From Nonomuraea harbinensis (GTDB taxonomy: Bacteria; Actinomycetota; Actinomycetes; Streptosporangiales; Streptosporangiaceae): a DNA stretch of 64,000 bases. Below are positions 21,908 to 29,902 of the stretch, piece after piece. The notes under the pieces are model-generated. The model saw only the letters and a program-made list of their open reading frames with translations, had not been told where the DNA came from and did not search any database. The stretch is from contig NZ_JAHKRN010000016.1 of the NCBI RefSeq assembly GCF_019396385.1, positions 62,001 to 126,000 on the forward strand. Reading direction: 5' to 3'. The position numbers and the translations under genes are program-made. Positions within the stretch are counted from its first letter, which is position 1, and each line of letters opens with the position of its first letter.

Positions 21908-22381
21908 TCATCGCCTGGTTTGCTCGGGACGGCCGGCCACGAGGCGGTCGTCGTCGGCGCGCTCGGCCGTGGCCGCGCGCTCCTCGGCGGCGGTGCGCCG
22001 GTCCGCCGCGCGCTCCTCGGCGGTGGTGCGCCGGTCCGCCGCGCGCTCGTCCGCGGCGGTGCGCTGGTTCGCCGCGTGCTCCTTCTCCAGCTTCTCCTGC
22101 AGCCGGCGCTTCTCGCTCTCCAGCTCGGCCACCCGGTGGGAGGCGTCGGCCCGCGCGCCGCGGAGCGCGCGGCGGTGCCTGGCGGACCTGCGCGAGCCGA
22201 GCGCGATCAGCCACAGCCCGAGCAGCAGCACGGCGGCCGCGGCCGCGCCGGCGAGGAACATCTCGACGTGGTTCGGCTGGAAGGTGTAGCCGAACAGGTT
22301 GTAGCTCGTGCCTGCCTCGGCGAGGACCAGGATGGCCGCGCCGGCGCCGAGGATCACCAGTAACAGACCCATGAAGATCAT
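21908..22381 (-). CDS. Two-helix membrane protein with repeat-rich coiled-coil tail
   Basis: About 157 residues. Two transmembrane helices (MIFMGLLLVILGAGAAILVL and AAAAAVLLLGLWLIALGS) are followed by a basic patch and a cytoplasmic coiled coil. The coil contains near-repeats of RTAAEERAADR, three to four copies of an 11-12-residue unit (DNA about 21960-22080). The topology recalls LapA/DUF1049-type proteins, but I do not recognise a family. ATG 22381 is preferred over GTG 22387 because AAGGGG is then eight bases upstream. It lies downstream of nothing obvious and has its own promoter in the short gap to 22438. Confidence 0.7.
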   Translation of the reverse strand: MIFMGLLLVILGAGAAILVLAEAGTSYNLFGYTFQPNHVEMFLAGAAAAAVLLLGLWLIALGSRRSARHRRALRGARADASHRVAELESEKRRLQEKLEKEHAANQRTAADERAADRRTTAEERAADRRTAAEERAATAERADDDRLVAGRPEQTRR

Positions 22382-22437
22382 CTGCACTCACCCCTTGTCG
22401 TCAAAGCGACGTCCAACTGCCCAAGGAGCGTGGGGAT

Positions 22438-22983
22438 ATGCGCGAGGATCAAGGGATGAGACCCGATCCCGGCGAGGTTCTGCACTTCTCGGAGGATCCG
22501 ACGATCGAGCGGTTCGTCCCCCACGTGGCGCCGACGTCCAGGAAGAGCGAGCCGTACGTGTGGGCGGTGGGGGCCGACCGGTGCCCTGACTACTGGTTTC
22601 CGCGCGCCTGCCCGCGGGCGCTGGCCTGGACGGGGCCCGGGACCACCGCGGAGGACGCCGTACGGATCATCGGCGCGGGCTGCGGTGACCGGGTGCACGC
22701 CATCGAGTACGGCTGGCTGAGGCCCATGCTGGAGACCAGGCTCTATGCCTACCGGCTGCCCGCGGACGGCTTCGCGCCCATCGGCGACCCGCCGCACGCC
22801 GTGGTGTCCACGGTGCCCGTGACGCCGCTCGGCCCGCCCGAGCCGGTGGGCGACCTGGTCGAGCTGCACGAGCGGGCGGGCATCCAGGTCCGGCTGCTCG
22901 ACAGCCTCTGGCCGTTCTGGGAGGAGGTGATCGGCAGCAGCCTGGAGTTCAGCGGAATCCGTATGCGGAACGCGCGCCGATGA
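22438..22983 (+). CDS. DUF6886-like protein
   Basis: A soluble protein of up to 181 residues. The opening GEVLHFSEDPTIERFVPHV and then YVWAVGADRCPDYWFPRACPRA match what I remember of the DUF6886 family. Its role is unknown. The fold may be an ADP-ribosyltransferase-like or DarT-like binding fold, but nothing here proves it. ATG 22438 has AGGAG nine bases upstream. An inner ATG at 22456 also has a fair site and fits the family N-terminus better. The 3' end overlaps the convergent reductase gene by 35 bases. Confidence 0.65.
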   Translation: MREDQGMRPDPGEVLHFSEDPTIERFVPHVAPTSRKSEPYVWAVGADRCPDYWFPRACPRALAWTGPGTTAEDAVRIIGAGCGDRVHAIEYGWLRPMLETRLYAYRLPADGFAPIGDPPHAVVSTVPVTPLGPPEPVGDLVELHERAGIQVRLLDSLWPFWEEVIGSSLEFSGIRMRNARR

Positions 22984-23920
22984 GCGCGGTCAGCTCCTCG
23001 ACCGTCATCGAGCCCGGCCGCCGCCGCTCGCGGGCGAACCGGTTGGCCTCGCGCTGCAGCACCTCGTTGACCGGGGTCGGCAGGCCCAGCTCGCGCCCCA
23101 GCAGGACGATCTCGCCGTTGAGGTGATCGGCCTCGATGGAGCCCGAGCTCTTGGCCAGGCTCTGCCAGGACGAGCCGCCGCCGCGCGCCTCGCCGCCGAT
23201 CGGGCGCATGTCGACGCGGTCGCCGCGCAGCTCGCGCTCCTCCCGCGGCGTCGAGTACGGGATCCCGGCCGCCTCCAGCACCGCGACGCCCTCGGCCCTG
23301 GCCTGGTCCAGCAGGGGCCGGGCGGCGGGGTCGGGCCCGCACAGCGCCTCGACGGCGTTGGTCAGGTTGGTCAGCAGCTTGCCGTGCTTCCACCGCATGA
23401 CCTCGGTGGAGGTCACCCCGACCAGGTGGCTGCGGTCGAGGTCGGTGGCGATCTGCTTGGCCAGCTCGTCGGAGCCGTACGGGTAGCGGCCGACGTGCAG
23501 CAGCCCCGAGCGCGGCCACCCGTAGGCGGCCACGACGCCGGGCTCGGTGTGGAGGGCCGGCAGCCACACGCACATGCCGTAGACCCTCTCGAACCGGCGC
23601 AGCGCGGTCCGTTCGTTGGCCACGCCGTTCTGCGCGCACACCACCGGCAGGTGGCGGGGCCACGGGTCGAGCGCGGCCACCGTGTCCTGCGACTTGGTGG
23701 CCACGATCAGCACGTCGCCGTCGCGCGCCGGCACCGGGCCGTCGGTCGCGGGGATGTCGATGACCTGGTCGGAGCCGGGGGTGATCAGGCGCAGGCCGCG
23801 TTCGCGCAGCGTCTCGTAGTGGGCTCCGCGTGCGACCAGCAGCACGTCGTGGCCGCCCTGGTGGAGCCGGGCCCCGATGGTGCCGCCCACCGCTCCCGCG
23901 CCGATCACGATATATCGCAT
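22949..23920 (-). CDS. Ketopantoate-reductase-family NADPH oxidoreductase
   Basis: A 323-residue ApbA/PanE-family protein. The nucleotide-binding glycine motif is VIGAGAVGG (residues 4-12). The catalytic Lys appears in the MRWKHGKLLTNLTNAV region, and the C-terminal helical domain contains RRPGSMTVEEL. PanE reduces 2-dehydropantoate to pantoate for coenzyme A, but this superfamily has many paralogs. A pairing with a glycosyltransferase is not typical of panE, so the substrate is open. ATG 23920 gives the family N-terminus; an in-frame GTG at 23935 would make it nearly abut the upstream gene's stop at 23939. It is probably an operon with that glycosyltransferase. Confidence 0.85.
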   Translation of the reverse strand: MRYIVIGAGAVGGTIGARLHQGGHDVLLVARGAHYETLRERGLRLITPGSDQVIDIPATDGPVPARDGDVLIVATKSQDTVAALDPWPRHLPVVCAQNGVANERTALRRFERVYGMCVWLPALHTEPGVVAAYGWPRSGLLHVGRYPYGSDELAKQIATDLDRSHLVGVTSTEVMRWKHGKLLTNLTNAVEALCGPDPAARPLLDQARAEGVAVLEAAGIPYSTPREERELRGDRVDMRPIGGEARGGGSSWQSLAKSSGSIEADHLNGEIVLLGRELGLPTPVNEVLQREANRFARERRRPGSMTVEELTALIGARSAYGFR

Positions 23921-23938
23921 ATTAGGAGGTGTCACCTT

Positions 23939-24664
23939 TCATTTGGCGAGCGCCACCTCGGCCGGGGAGGCCGTGGAGGCGCGAAATCGCTCCCGGAAGA
24001 TGGTCTTCAGCACCCGCCAGCCGTCGCGCAGCGCGTGCAGGTTGCTCTCGCCGTGGATGCGGCAGCGCTCGTGGCTGGGCACCTCCCTGGTGACCAGGCC
24101 GGCCCTCGCGGCGCGGATGTTCATCAGGGTCTCGATCTCGAAGCCGTCGCAGTCGAGGGCGAGCGCGTCGAGGTGGCGTGCCCAGAACGCGTTGTAGCCG
24201 TAACACAGGTCGGTGTAGCGCGTCCCGTACATCAGGTTGGTCAGGACGGTGAGCGCCCGGTTGCCGAGTGAGCGCAACGGGCTGAGGTCGTCGGAGCCGC
24301 CGCCCGGCGCGTACCGTGAGCCCTTGGCGAAGTCGGCGCCGGCGGCGAGCGCGTTGACGAACGAGCGGATCTCGCGGCCGTCGGTCGATCCGTCGGCGTC
24401 CATCATGACGATGATGTCGCCCTTCGCCGCGGCCGCTCCCTCGATCAGGGCGTTGCCCTTGCCGCGCCGGGTCTGCGCGACCACGCGCAGGTCAGGGCGG
24501 AGGCGGCGGGCGACCGCCACCGTGTCGTCGGTCGAGTCGCCGTCGACCAGGATCACCTCGTCGATCCAGGCCGGTAGGGTGGCGAAGACGTGGGGGAGGT
24601 TGTCTGCCTCGTTCAGCGCCGGGACGATGACGCTGACGGTGGCGGGGAAGGGCTGCTCGTTCAT
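23939..24664 (-). CDS. Family 2 glycosyltransferase
   Basis: A 241-residue GT-A fold glycosyltransferase. SVIVPALNEADNLPHV opens the nucleotide-sugar domain, the metal-binding MMDADGSTDG holds the DxD motif, and GYNAFWARHL and FEIETLMNIRA follow. The overall pattern resembles dolichyl- or polyprenyl-phosphate mannosyl/glucosyltransferases without the C-terminal membrane helices. It is probably cytosolic and membrane-associated, transferring sugar to a lipid carrier; the acceptor is unknown. The start is taken at ATG 24664 (MNEQPFPA). An in-frame ATG ten codons upstream is less likely because its sequence is not family-like. Confidence 0.88.
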   Translation of the reverse strand: MNEQPFPATVSVIVPALNEADNLPHVFATLPAWIDEVILVDGDSTDDTVAVARRLRPDLRVVAQTRRGKGNALIEGAAAAKGDIIVMMDADGSTDGREIRSFVNALAAGADFAKGSRYAPGGGSDDLSPLRSLGNRALTVLTNLMYGTRYTDLCYGYNAFWARHLDALALDCDGFEIETLMNIRAARAGLVTREVPSHERCRIHGESNLHALRDGWRVLKTIFRERFRASTASPAEVALAK

Positions 24665-24688
24665 GCAGGCAAAGATCCCTTCACGCGC

Positions 24689-24716
24689 ATGCAAGACACT
24701 TGACGACGCCTTGCAT
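24689..24716. promoter_or_regulatory. Inverted repeat in the glycosyltransferase promoter
   Basis: Arms ATGCAAG and CTTGCAT are separated by 14 bases, about 25 bases upstream of the glycosyltransferase start. This is a candidate operator for an unknown regulator. Confidence 0.35.
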
Positions 24717-24807
24717 CAGTCGCGGATCTCTGTGTCGGTGACCACTCCGTGACCTGCGAACATATACGGAAAAAGGTGTTCTTACCGGCGAACGTCCATC
24801 CGGTCAT

Positions 24808-24829
24808 GACGGCTTGACAACGAGCCGTC
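24808..24829 (-). terminator. Hairpin after the lysS-kinase unit
   Basis: Arms GACGGCT and AGCCGTC with an 8-base loop lie just downstream (minus strand) of the kinase stop at 24837. There is no long T-tract, so this is only a plausible terminator. Confidence 0.4.
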
Positions 24830-24836
24830 CCATGCG

Positions 24837-25361
24837 CTAGATCGTGGCTTCGTTCGTACGGGCCAGAATCTCGTCGACCGTCTCGGCGGGGGTCTGCGCG
24901 GAGGTGTCGAGCCAGAGACCGATGCGCGGCGTGTCGCGGCGCAGCCCCGCGTCCAGCTCGGCCACGGTCCACGCGCCGTAGGCGGTCTTGGCGCGGTCCG
25001 CCTCCCGACGCGCCACGGTGGCGGCGTCCGGCGAGAGCACCACCACCATCAGCGGGCGGGTGGTCACCAGCCGGGTGAACAGCTCCAGGTCGGGGCCGAG
25101 CACCACGTCCTGCACCACGGCGGTGAACCCCTCACTGGCGTAGAGGTCGGCCGCGGCGGCCGCGACGCGGTAGCGCAGGTGGAGCTGGCGCACCGCCTCC
25201 TCGCCGGCGCCGGGGGTCATCGGCACGCCGCCGGTGACCACCATGCGGCGGAACACGTCTCCCCGCACGTGCGCGGCCCTGGGCAGCCGCTCGGCGAGCG
25301 CCTGCGCCACGGTCGACTTGCCCGCCGCCTGGATGCCGGTGATCAGGTAGACGGCGCTCAC
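24837..25361 (-). CDS. Small P-loop kinase (AAA_33 / chloramphenicol phosphotransferase-like)
   Basis: A 174-residue kinase-like ATPase. GTG 25361 overlaps the lysS stop by four bases (GTGA), which fixes the start. Walker A is GIQAAGKST (residues about 8-16), the substrate region is HVRGDVFRRMV, and the C-terminal RIGLWLDTSAQTPAETVDEIL matches AAA_33 or chloramphenicol 3-O-phosphotransferase-like proteins. Such proteins phosphorylate small molecules, nucleosides or tRNA-related substrates. Tight coupling to lysyl-tRNA synthetase hints at a translation-related role, but this is inference. No resistance function can be claimed. Confidence 0.82.
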   Translation of the reverse strand: MSAVYLITGIQAAGKSTVAQALAERLPRAAHVRGDVFRRMVVTGGVPMTPGAGEEAVRQLHLRYRVAAAAADLYASEGFTAVVQDVVLGPDLELFTRLVTTRPLMVVVLSPDAATVARREADRAKTAYGAWTVAELDAGLRRDTPRIGLWLDTSAQTPAETVDEILARTNEATI

Positions 25362-26980
25362 CCGCCGGCCAGCTTGCGGACCCGCTCGGCGCCCACCGCC
25401 AGCAGCAGCGTCGGCAGCCGCGGCCCGGTGTCGCGGCCCACCAGCAGCCGGTAGAGCAGCGCGAAGAAGGCCCGCTGCGCCGCCTTCACCTCGGGCGTCG
25501 GCTTGGCGTCGGCCGCCAGCCCGGCCCGCAGCTTCGGCACCCCGTACACCAGCGTGGTCAGCCCCTCCAGCGACCAGTGCTCGTCGAGGCCCTCCGTCAG
25601 CATGCGCAGCGACTCGCGCTCGTCCTCGCCGAGCGAGCCCAGCAGCTCCTCGTCGGGCGACTCGCGCACCCGCGTGCGCTGGTCGGCGGGCACGTGCGTG
25701 TCGATCCACGCCTGCGCCCGGTCCAGCCTCGGCCGGACCTCGTCGAGCGCGGCGACGCCGTCGAGGTCGCCGAGTATGCGCCCGATCTGGCCGGTGTCGC
25801 CGGTCGTGACGTCGGCGATGGAGGCGAGAGTCCGGTACGGCACGGGCCGGGGGGTGGCGGCCAGCGGGCCGCGCGAGGTGCGCACGGCCCTGGCGTGCGC
25901 GGCCAGCTCGGCCGGCTGCGCCGCGTCCTGCGCGACCTTGCGGCCGAGCGCGTCCCACTCGTCGTAGAGCCGCTGGATCTCCTGGTCGAAGGCGACCTTG
26001 AAGGACTGGGACGGCTTGCGGCGGGCGTAGAGCCAGCGCAGCACCGGCGCCTCCATGATGCGCAGCGCGTCGGCCGGGGTCGGCACGTCGCCCTTCGAAC
26101 TGCTCATCTTGGCCATGCCGGTGATGCCGACGAACGCGTACATCGGCCCGATCGGCCGCTCGCCGCCGAACACCGGGCCGACGATCTCCCCGCCGACCAC
26201 CCAGGCCGAGCCGGGCGAGTGGTGGTCGACGCCCGACGGCTCGAACACCACCCCTTCGTACGCCCAGCGCATCGGCCAGTCGACCTTCCACACCAGCTTG
26301 CCGCGGTCGTGCTCGGCCAGCCGCACCGTCTCCCCGAACCCGCACGCGCAGGAGTAGGCGAGCTCCGTGGTGTCGTCGTCGTAGGCGGTGACCATGGTCA
26401 GGTCGCGCTCGCACATCTCGCAGTACGGGCGATAGGGGTAATAGGCGCCCGGCCGCTCCTCGCCCTGCTTGGTGCGGTAGCGCGCCAGCACCGCGTCGAT
26501 GCTCTCGCGCTCGCGCATGGCGGTCAGGATCTGCTCCCGGTACGCGCCCGAGGTGTACTGCTCGGTCTGGCTGATGCCCCGGTAGTCGACGCCCAGCTCC
26601 GCCAGCGCCTCGATCATGGGCGCCTTGAAGTGGTCGGCCCACGAGGCGTGGTCGCTGCCCGGAGGCGCGGGCACCGAGCTGAGCGGCTTGCCCACGTGCT
26701 CGGCCCACGACGGGTCGACGCCCGCCGGCACCCTGCGGAACCTGTCGTAGTCGTCCCACGACAGCAGGTGCACGCACGCGTGCCCGCGCTTGCGGATCTC
26801 GTCGGCGACCAGGTGAGGGGTCATCACCTCGCGCAGGTTGCCCAGATGGATCGGCCCCGACGGGCTGAGGCCCGAGGCGCACACGATGGGCTCGCCCGGC
26901 GCGCGGCGCTCCGCCTCGGAGATCACCTCATCCGCGAACCTGGACACCCAGTCGGTCTCCGTGCTGTCAGCCACGCTCAT
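25358..26980 (-). CDS. lysS: Class I lysyl-tRNA synthetase
   Basis: A 540-residue class I synthetase that charges tRNA-Lys. The HIGH-type motif reads PSGPIHLGN (residues 40-48), the KMSKS-type motif is KMSSSKG, and a zinc site is seen in CEMCERDL. The family is typical of archaea and occurs in a minority of bacteria including several actinobacteria. Whether a class II LysS also exists in this genome cannot be seen. ATG 26980 (MSVADSTETDW) is preferred to 27016 because the earlier residues are not conserved. It is the first gene of a two-gene unit with the overlapping small kinase and lies 41 bases downstream of the DinB-like gene. Confidence 0.93.
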   Translation of the reverse strand: MSVADSTETDWVSRFADEVISEAERRAPGEPIVCASGLSPSGPIHLGNLREVMTPHLVADEIRKRGHACVHLLSWDDYDRFRRVPAGVDPSWAEHVGKPLSSVPAPPGSDHASWADHFKAPMIEALAELGVDYRGISQTEQYTSGAYREQILTAMRERESIDAVLARYRTKQGEERPGAYYPYRPYCEMCERDLTMVTAYDDDTTELAYSCACGFGETVRLAEHDRGKLVWKVDWPMRWAYEGVVFEPSGVDHHSPGSAWVVGGEIVGPVFGGERPIGPMYAFVGITGMAKMSSSKGDVPTPADALRIMEAPVLRWLYARRKPSQSFKVAFDQEIQRLYDEWDALGRKVAQDAAQPAELAAHARAVRTSRGPLAATPRPVPYRTLASIADVTTGDTGQIGRILGDLDGVAALDEVRPRLDRAQAWIDTHVPADQRTRVRESPDEELLGSLGEDERESLRMLTEGLDEHWSLEGLTTLVYGVPKLRAGLAADAKPTPEVKAAQRAFFALLYRLLVGRDTGPRLPTLLLAVGAERVRKLAGG

Positions 26981-27020
26981 CGCGCCATTCTTGCGGTTCC
27001 CCGGGGCCGAGGCCAACGCG

Positions 27021-27521
27021 CTACTCCCCGGTCGTGCCGTCGATCCGCTCGCGCAGCAGGTCGGCGTGGCCGTTGTGGCGCGCGTACTCCTGGATGAGGT
27101 GGATCAGCGTGCGCCGGTGCGACACGTCCTGGCCGTGGCGCTGCCGCTTGGCGAGCGCGTCCAGCGGCAGGGCGGCCGAGATCTCCCGGGCCCGCGCGAT
27201 CTCCGCCCGCCAGGTGGCGAACGCCTCCTCGGCCGAGGCGGTGTCCACCTCGTCGAAGTCGGCGTCCTGGCGGGTGTCCTTGCCCCACAGCCGCGGCACG
27301 TCCTCGCCGTCGATGATCTGGCGGAACCAGGCCCGCTCGACGTGCGCCATGTGCCTGACCAGGCCGAGCAGGGACAGGCCCGACGGCGGCACGGCGCGCT
27401 CGCGCAGCCGCTCCTCGCTCAGCCCGGCGCACTTGGCGGCGAGCGTCTCGCGCTGCCAGTCGAGCCAGCTGTTGAGCACGGCGCGCTCGTCACCGGTGAA
27501 GATGGGTGGTGTCCGTTCCAT
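27021..27521 (-). CDS. DinB/DUF664 family protein
   Basis: A 166-residue helical-bundle protein with the family pattern SLLGLVRHMAHVERAWFRQ, then HRRTLIHLIQEYARHNGHADLLRERIDG. The histidines in RHMAHVE and RHNGHADL are positioned to bind one metal ion, as in DinB/mycothiol-transferase-like proteins. Actinobacterial members can be mycothiol-dependent S-transferases. The exact reaction here is not evident. It is cytosolic and could be read together with the downstream lysS. Confidence 0.87.
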   Translation of the reverse strand: MERTPPIFTGDERAVLNSWLDWQRETLAAKCAGLSEERLRERAVPPSGLSLLGLVRHMAHVERAWFRQIIDGEDVPRLWGKDTRQDADFDEVDTASAEEAFATWRAEIARAREISAALPLDALAKRQRHGQDVSHRRTLIHLIQEYARHNGHADLLRERIDGTTGE

Positions 27522-27530
27522 CCGGGCAAG

Positions 27531-29189
27531 CTAGCGCACCTCGCACGCGTAGCCGGAGGGCAGCCCGGTGTCGGCGCCTGACCGGGTGGCCTGGAAGCCG
27601 AACGTGGTGCTCTGGCCGGGGCCGAGGGCGCCGTTGTAGGGGGCGTTCTCGAAGACCGCGCCGGACCTGGCGGCGTTCCACGAGCCGGTGATCTGGTGCC
27701 CGGCCGGCAGGGTGACCGTGACCCGCCAGCCGGTGATGGGGGACGTCCCGGTGTTGGTCACCGTGACGGGCTGGACGACGTAACCGGTGGGCCACTGCGT
27801 CTGGGTGGTGGCCACCGCCGCGCACCCGCCCGTGGTGCCGCCCGTGGTGGTGGTGACGGTGACCGTGCCGGAGGCGGGGGAGAGGTTGCCCGCCGCGTCG
27901 CGGGCGCGGACCTGGAAGCGGTACGTGCTCTGCGGCGTCAGCCCGGTGGCCGTGAAGGTCGTGGTCGCGGAGGTGCCCACCTGGGCGAACGAGCCGCCCG
28001 ACGAGCCCGGCGCGCGCAGCACGTCGTAACCGGTGACGCCGGTGTCGTCGGTGGAGGCGGCCCACGTCAGGGTGGTCGCGGTGGCCGTCGTGCCCGTCGC
28101 GGTCAGGTTGCCCGGGGCGGTCGGCGGGGTGGTGTCGCCCCCGGTCGAGGCCGGTGGGACGCGGACGATCCGGTCGTCCTGGGCGACCGGGTTGCCGCGG
28201 CCGTCGCGGTTGCTGGTCGCCACCCAGAGCCAGCCGTCGGGGCCCACCGCGACCGCGCGCAGCCGCCCGTACTCCGAAGTGAACTCGGCCTGCGGGGTGC
28301 CCGCCGTGCCGTCCGGGTTCAGCGGCACCGCCCACAGCCGCTGGCCGCGCAGCGCCGCCGCGAAGAGCGTGCCGTTGGCGTACGCGAGACCGCTCGGCGA
28401 CGCCTCGGCCGTGGTCCAGGTGACGATCGGGCTGCGGAAGGAACCGCTGCCGCAGGCGCCCTCGCAGGTGGGCCAGCCGTAGTTGCCGCCCGCGACGATC
28501 CGGTTGACCTCGTCCCAGGTGTTCTGGCCGAACTCGGTCGCGTACATCCTGCCCTGCGCGTCCCAGGCCAGCCCTTGGACGTTGCGGTGACCGTAACTCC
28601 AGACCCGGGAGCCCTGGAAGGGGTTGTCGGCGGGGATCGCGCCGGTGGGCGTGATGCGCAGGATCTTCCCCGCGAGGCTGTTGAGGTTCTGCGCGTTCGA
28701 GGTGGTGCCGGCGTCGCCGGTCGCCACGTACAGCATGCCGTCGGGACCGAACGCGATGCGGCCGCCGTCGTGGATCGCGGCGCTGGGCACCCCGGAGAGG
28801 ATCACGGTCTGCGTCTGCGGCGCGGTCAGCTCGAACCTGACCAGGCGGTTGTCGCCGGCGGTGCTGGTGAAGTACGCGTACACCCAGCCGTCCCTGACCG
28901 CGATGCCGAGCAGCCCGCTCTCACCCGAGGCGCTCACCCCGGCGACCGTGGCGACCTGCGTGGGCGCCTGGCCGGGGCGTACCCGCATGATGCGCCCGGT
29001 GTTGCGCTCGGAGACCAGCCCGCTGCCGTCGGGCAGGAAGGCCAGCCCCCACGGCACCTGCAGCCCCGTGACGGACACCTCCGCCCGATCGAAGTCGAAC
29101 CCGCCGACCACCTGGGCGCGCGCCCCGGGGGCGGTGAGGACCAGGGCGACCAGCGCCATGACGAGCGCGGGGACGAGACGGGCGCGCAT
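27531..29189 (-). CDS. Secreted PQQ-type glucose/sorbosone dehydrogenase with FnIII and CBM2
   Basis: A 552-residue exported enzyme. A signal peptide (RARLVPALVMALVALVLTAPGARA) is followed by a six-bladed propeller of the glucose/sorbosone dehydrogenase family (TGLQVPWGLAFLPDG, GRIAFGPDGMLYVATGDAG, WSYGHRNVQGLAWD), a fibronectin III domain (about 335-425) and a C-terminal cellulose-binding CBM2 with the expected cysteine pair (GCAAV ... YACEV). It resembles sugar-oxidising partners of lytic polysaccharide monooxygenases. AAGGAG before ATG 29189 fixes the start. A TGAAACTTTCA palindrome 121 bases upstream recurs in the xylan locus at 58864. Confidence 0.92.
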   Translation of the reverse strand: MRARLVPALVMALVALVLTAPGARAQVVGGFDFDRAEVSVTGLQVPWGLAFLPDGSGLVSERNTGRIMRVRPGQAPTQVATVAGVSASGESGLLGIAVRDGWVYAYFTSTAGDNRLVRFELTAPQTQTVILSGVPSAAIHDGGRIAFGPDGMLYVATGDAGTTSNAQNLNSLAGKILRITPTGAIPADNPFQGSRVWSYGHRNVQGLAWDAQGRMYATEFGQNTWDEVNRIVAGGNYGWPTCEGACGSGSFRSPIVTWTTAEASPSGLAYANGTLFAAALRGQRLWAVPLNPDGTAGTPQAEFTSEYGRLRAVAVGPDGWLWVATSNRDGRGNPVAQDDRIVRVPPASTGGDTTPPTAPGNLTATGTTATATTLTWAASTDDTGVTGYDVLRAPGSSGGSFAQVGTSATTTFTATGLTPQSTYRFQVRARDAAGNLSPASGTVTVTTTTGGTTGGCAAVATTQTQWPTGYVVQPVTVTNTGTSPITGWRVTVTLPAGHQITGSWNAARSGAVFENAPYNGALGPGQSTTFGFQATRSGADTGLPSGYACEVR

Positions 29190-29309
29190 GACGGGCTCCT
29201 TGGCGGGATCGTCGTATGCGGACGCCAGCACCGTAGGCACCGGTGGGGCGAGACCTCAACGACCGCGGCCGGTCAGAGCCCGCGACCTGCGACGACGCCC
29301 GTCGGGAGG

Positions 29310-29320
29310 TGAAACTTTCA
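29310..29320. promoter_or_regulatory. Palindrome TGAAACTTTCA upstream of the sugar dehydrogenase
   Basis: An 11-base palindrome (GAAA-N-TTTC type), identical on the opposite strand to one at 58864-58874. It may be an operator of a LacI-family carbohydrate regulator. It overlaps the stop codon of the 88-residue gene. Confidence 0.35.
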
Positions 29321-29584
29321 GGCCAGGGCGGTGGTCTCCTCCTGGCTGAATGCGATCACGATGTAGCGGCCGTTGGCGTAGCTGACCACGGGCCGGCCGA
29401 GCCGCTCGCCCACCCTGCGGGCCACGCCCTGGAAGAGGTCGATCATCTCGGGAGTGTCGGCGCTCACCCTGAACCGGCCGCTCGTGAGGAGGTGCTCGGT
29501 GACCAGGGAGGCGAAGCCGGCCTCGGCGCGGGCCCGTTCCTCCGCGTCGAGGGGGTTGCGACGGACCGGGGAGTGCTGGGGCAT
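29318..29584 (-). CDS. Small hypothetical protein, 88 residues
   Basis: Begins MPQHSPVRRNPLDAEERARA after AGGAGATCAGCG, a usable ribosome site. The sequence is soluble with an alpha/beta pattern (SADTPEMIDLFQGVARRVGERLGRPVVSYANGRYIVIAFSQE), compact enough to be a folded domain. I do not recognise a family. It stands between the sugar dehydrogenase and a poorly defined gap. Confidence 0.6.
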   Translation of the reverse strand: MPQHSPVRRNPLDAEERARAEAGFASLVTEHLLTSGRFRVSADTPEMIDLFQGVARRVGERLGRPVVSYANGRYIVIAFSQEETTALA

Positions 29585-29617
29585 CGCTGATCTCCTTGTG
29601 ATCGCCGTACCGGCATG

Positions 29618-29776
29618 CTAGCGGCGGCTCCAGGTTCCCTGGGAGTAGTAGCCGTTCGGATAGCCGTACGGGGGGTGCGGAGATAGGTTGTCGGGACTCC
29701 CTCCCCAGGTAAGGACGTATGTGATGCCGGCCCAGACGCCGCCGCCGATCTCCCCGCGGACGAGCGGGGCTGGCAC
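29618..29776 (-). CDS. Possible 52-residue Tyr/Gly-rich peptide
   Basis: A short open frame from GTG 29776 to TAG 29618, with a compositionally distinctive C-terminus (PHPPYGYPNGYYSQGTWSRR) following a hydrophobic segment (GVWAGITYVLTW). There is no clear ribosome site before the GTG. It may be a real small membrane-associated peptide or the decayed 3' end of a longer gene. Confidence 0.3.
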   Translation of the reverse strand: MPAPLVRGEIGGGVWAGITYVLTWGGSPDNLSPHPPYGYPNGYYSQGTWSRR

Positions 29777-29805
29777 GGGGGATTTTTGCCGTTATCTACC
29801 GTTTA

Positions 29806-29838
29806 AGTTACGTTTGTCGCACTACGGCGACCGTAACT
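29806..29838. promoter_or_regulatory. Extended inverted repeat upstream of the sulfotransferase
   Basis: Outer arms AGTTACG/CGTAACT enclose inner arms GTCGC/GCGAC with a 6-base loop and a 3-base bulge. It lies in a locally AT-rich stretch 65 bases before the sulfotransferase, probably its promoter or operator. Confidence 0.4.
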
Positions 29839-29902
29839 ATCGTTCCGGACGCCCGAATCGGGGGAGAGGGAAGCACGCGGACGGAAAGGCAGCAGGTCGC
29901 TC

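Noticed and set aside
22949..23920. Certain assignment as panE for pantothenate synthesis
   Set aside because: The superfamily is broad and the neighbour is a glycosyltransferase, with no panB, panC or panD in view. Only the family name is given.
24665..24836. A possible tRNA or riboswitch in the 170-base gap
   Set aside because: No cloverleaf or known aptamer pattern could be drawn; only two simple inverted repeats are present.
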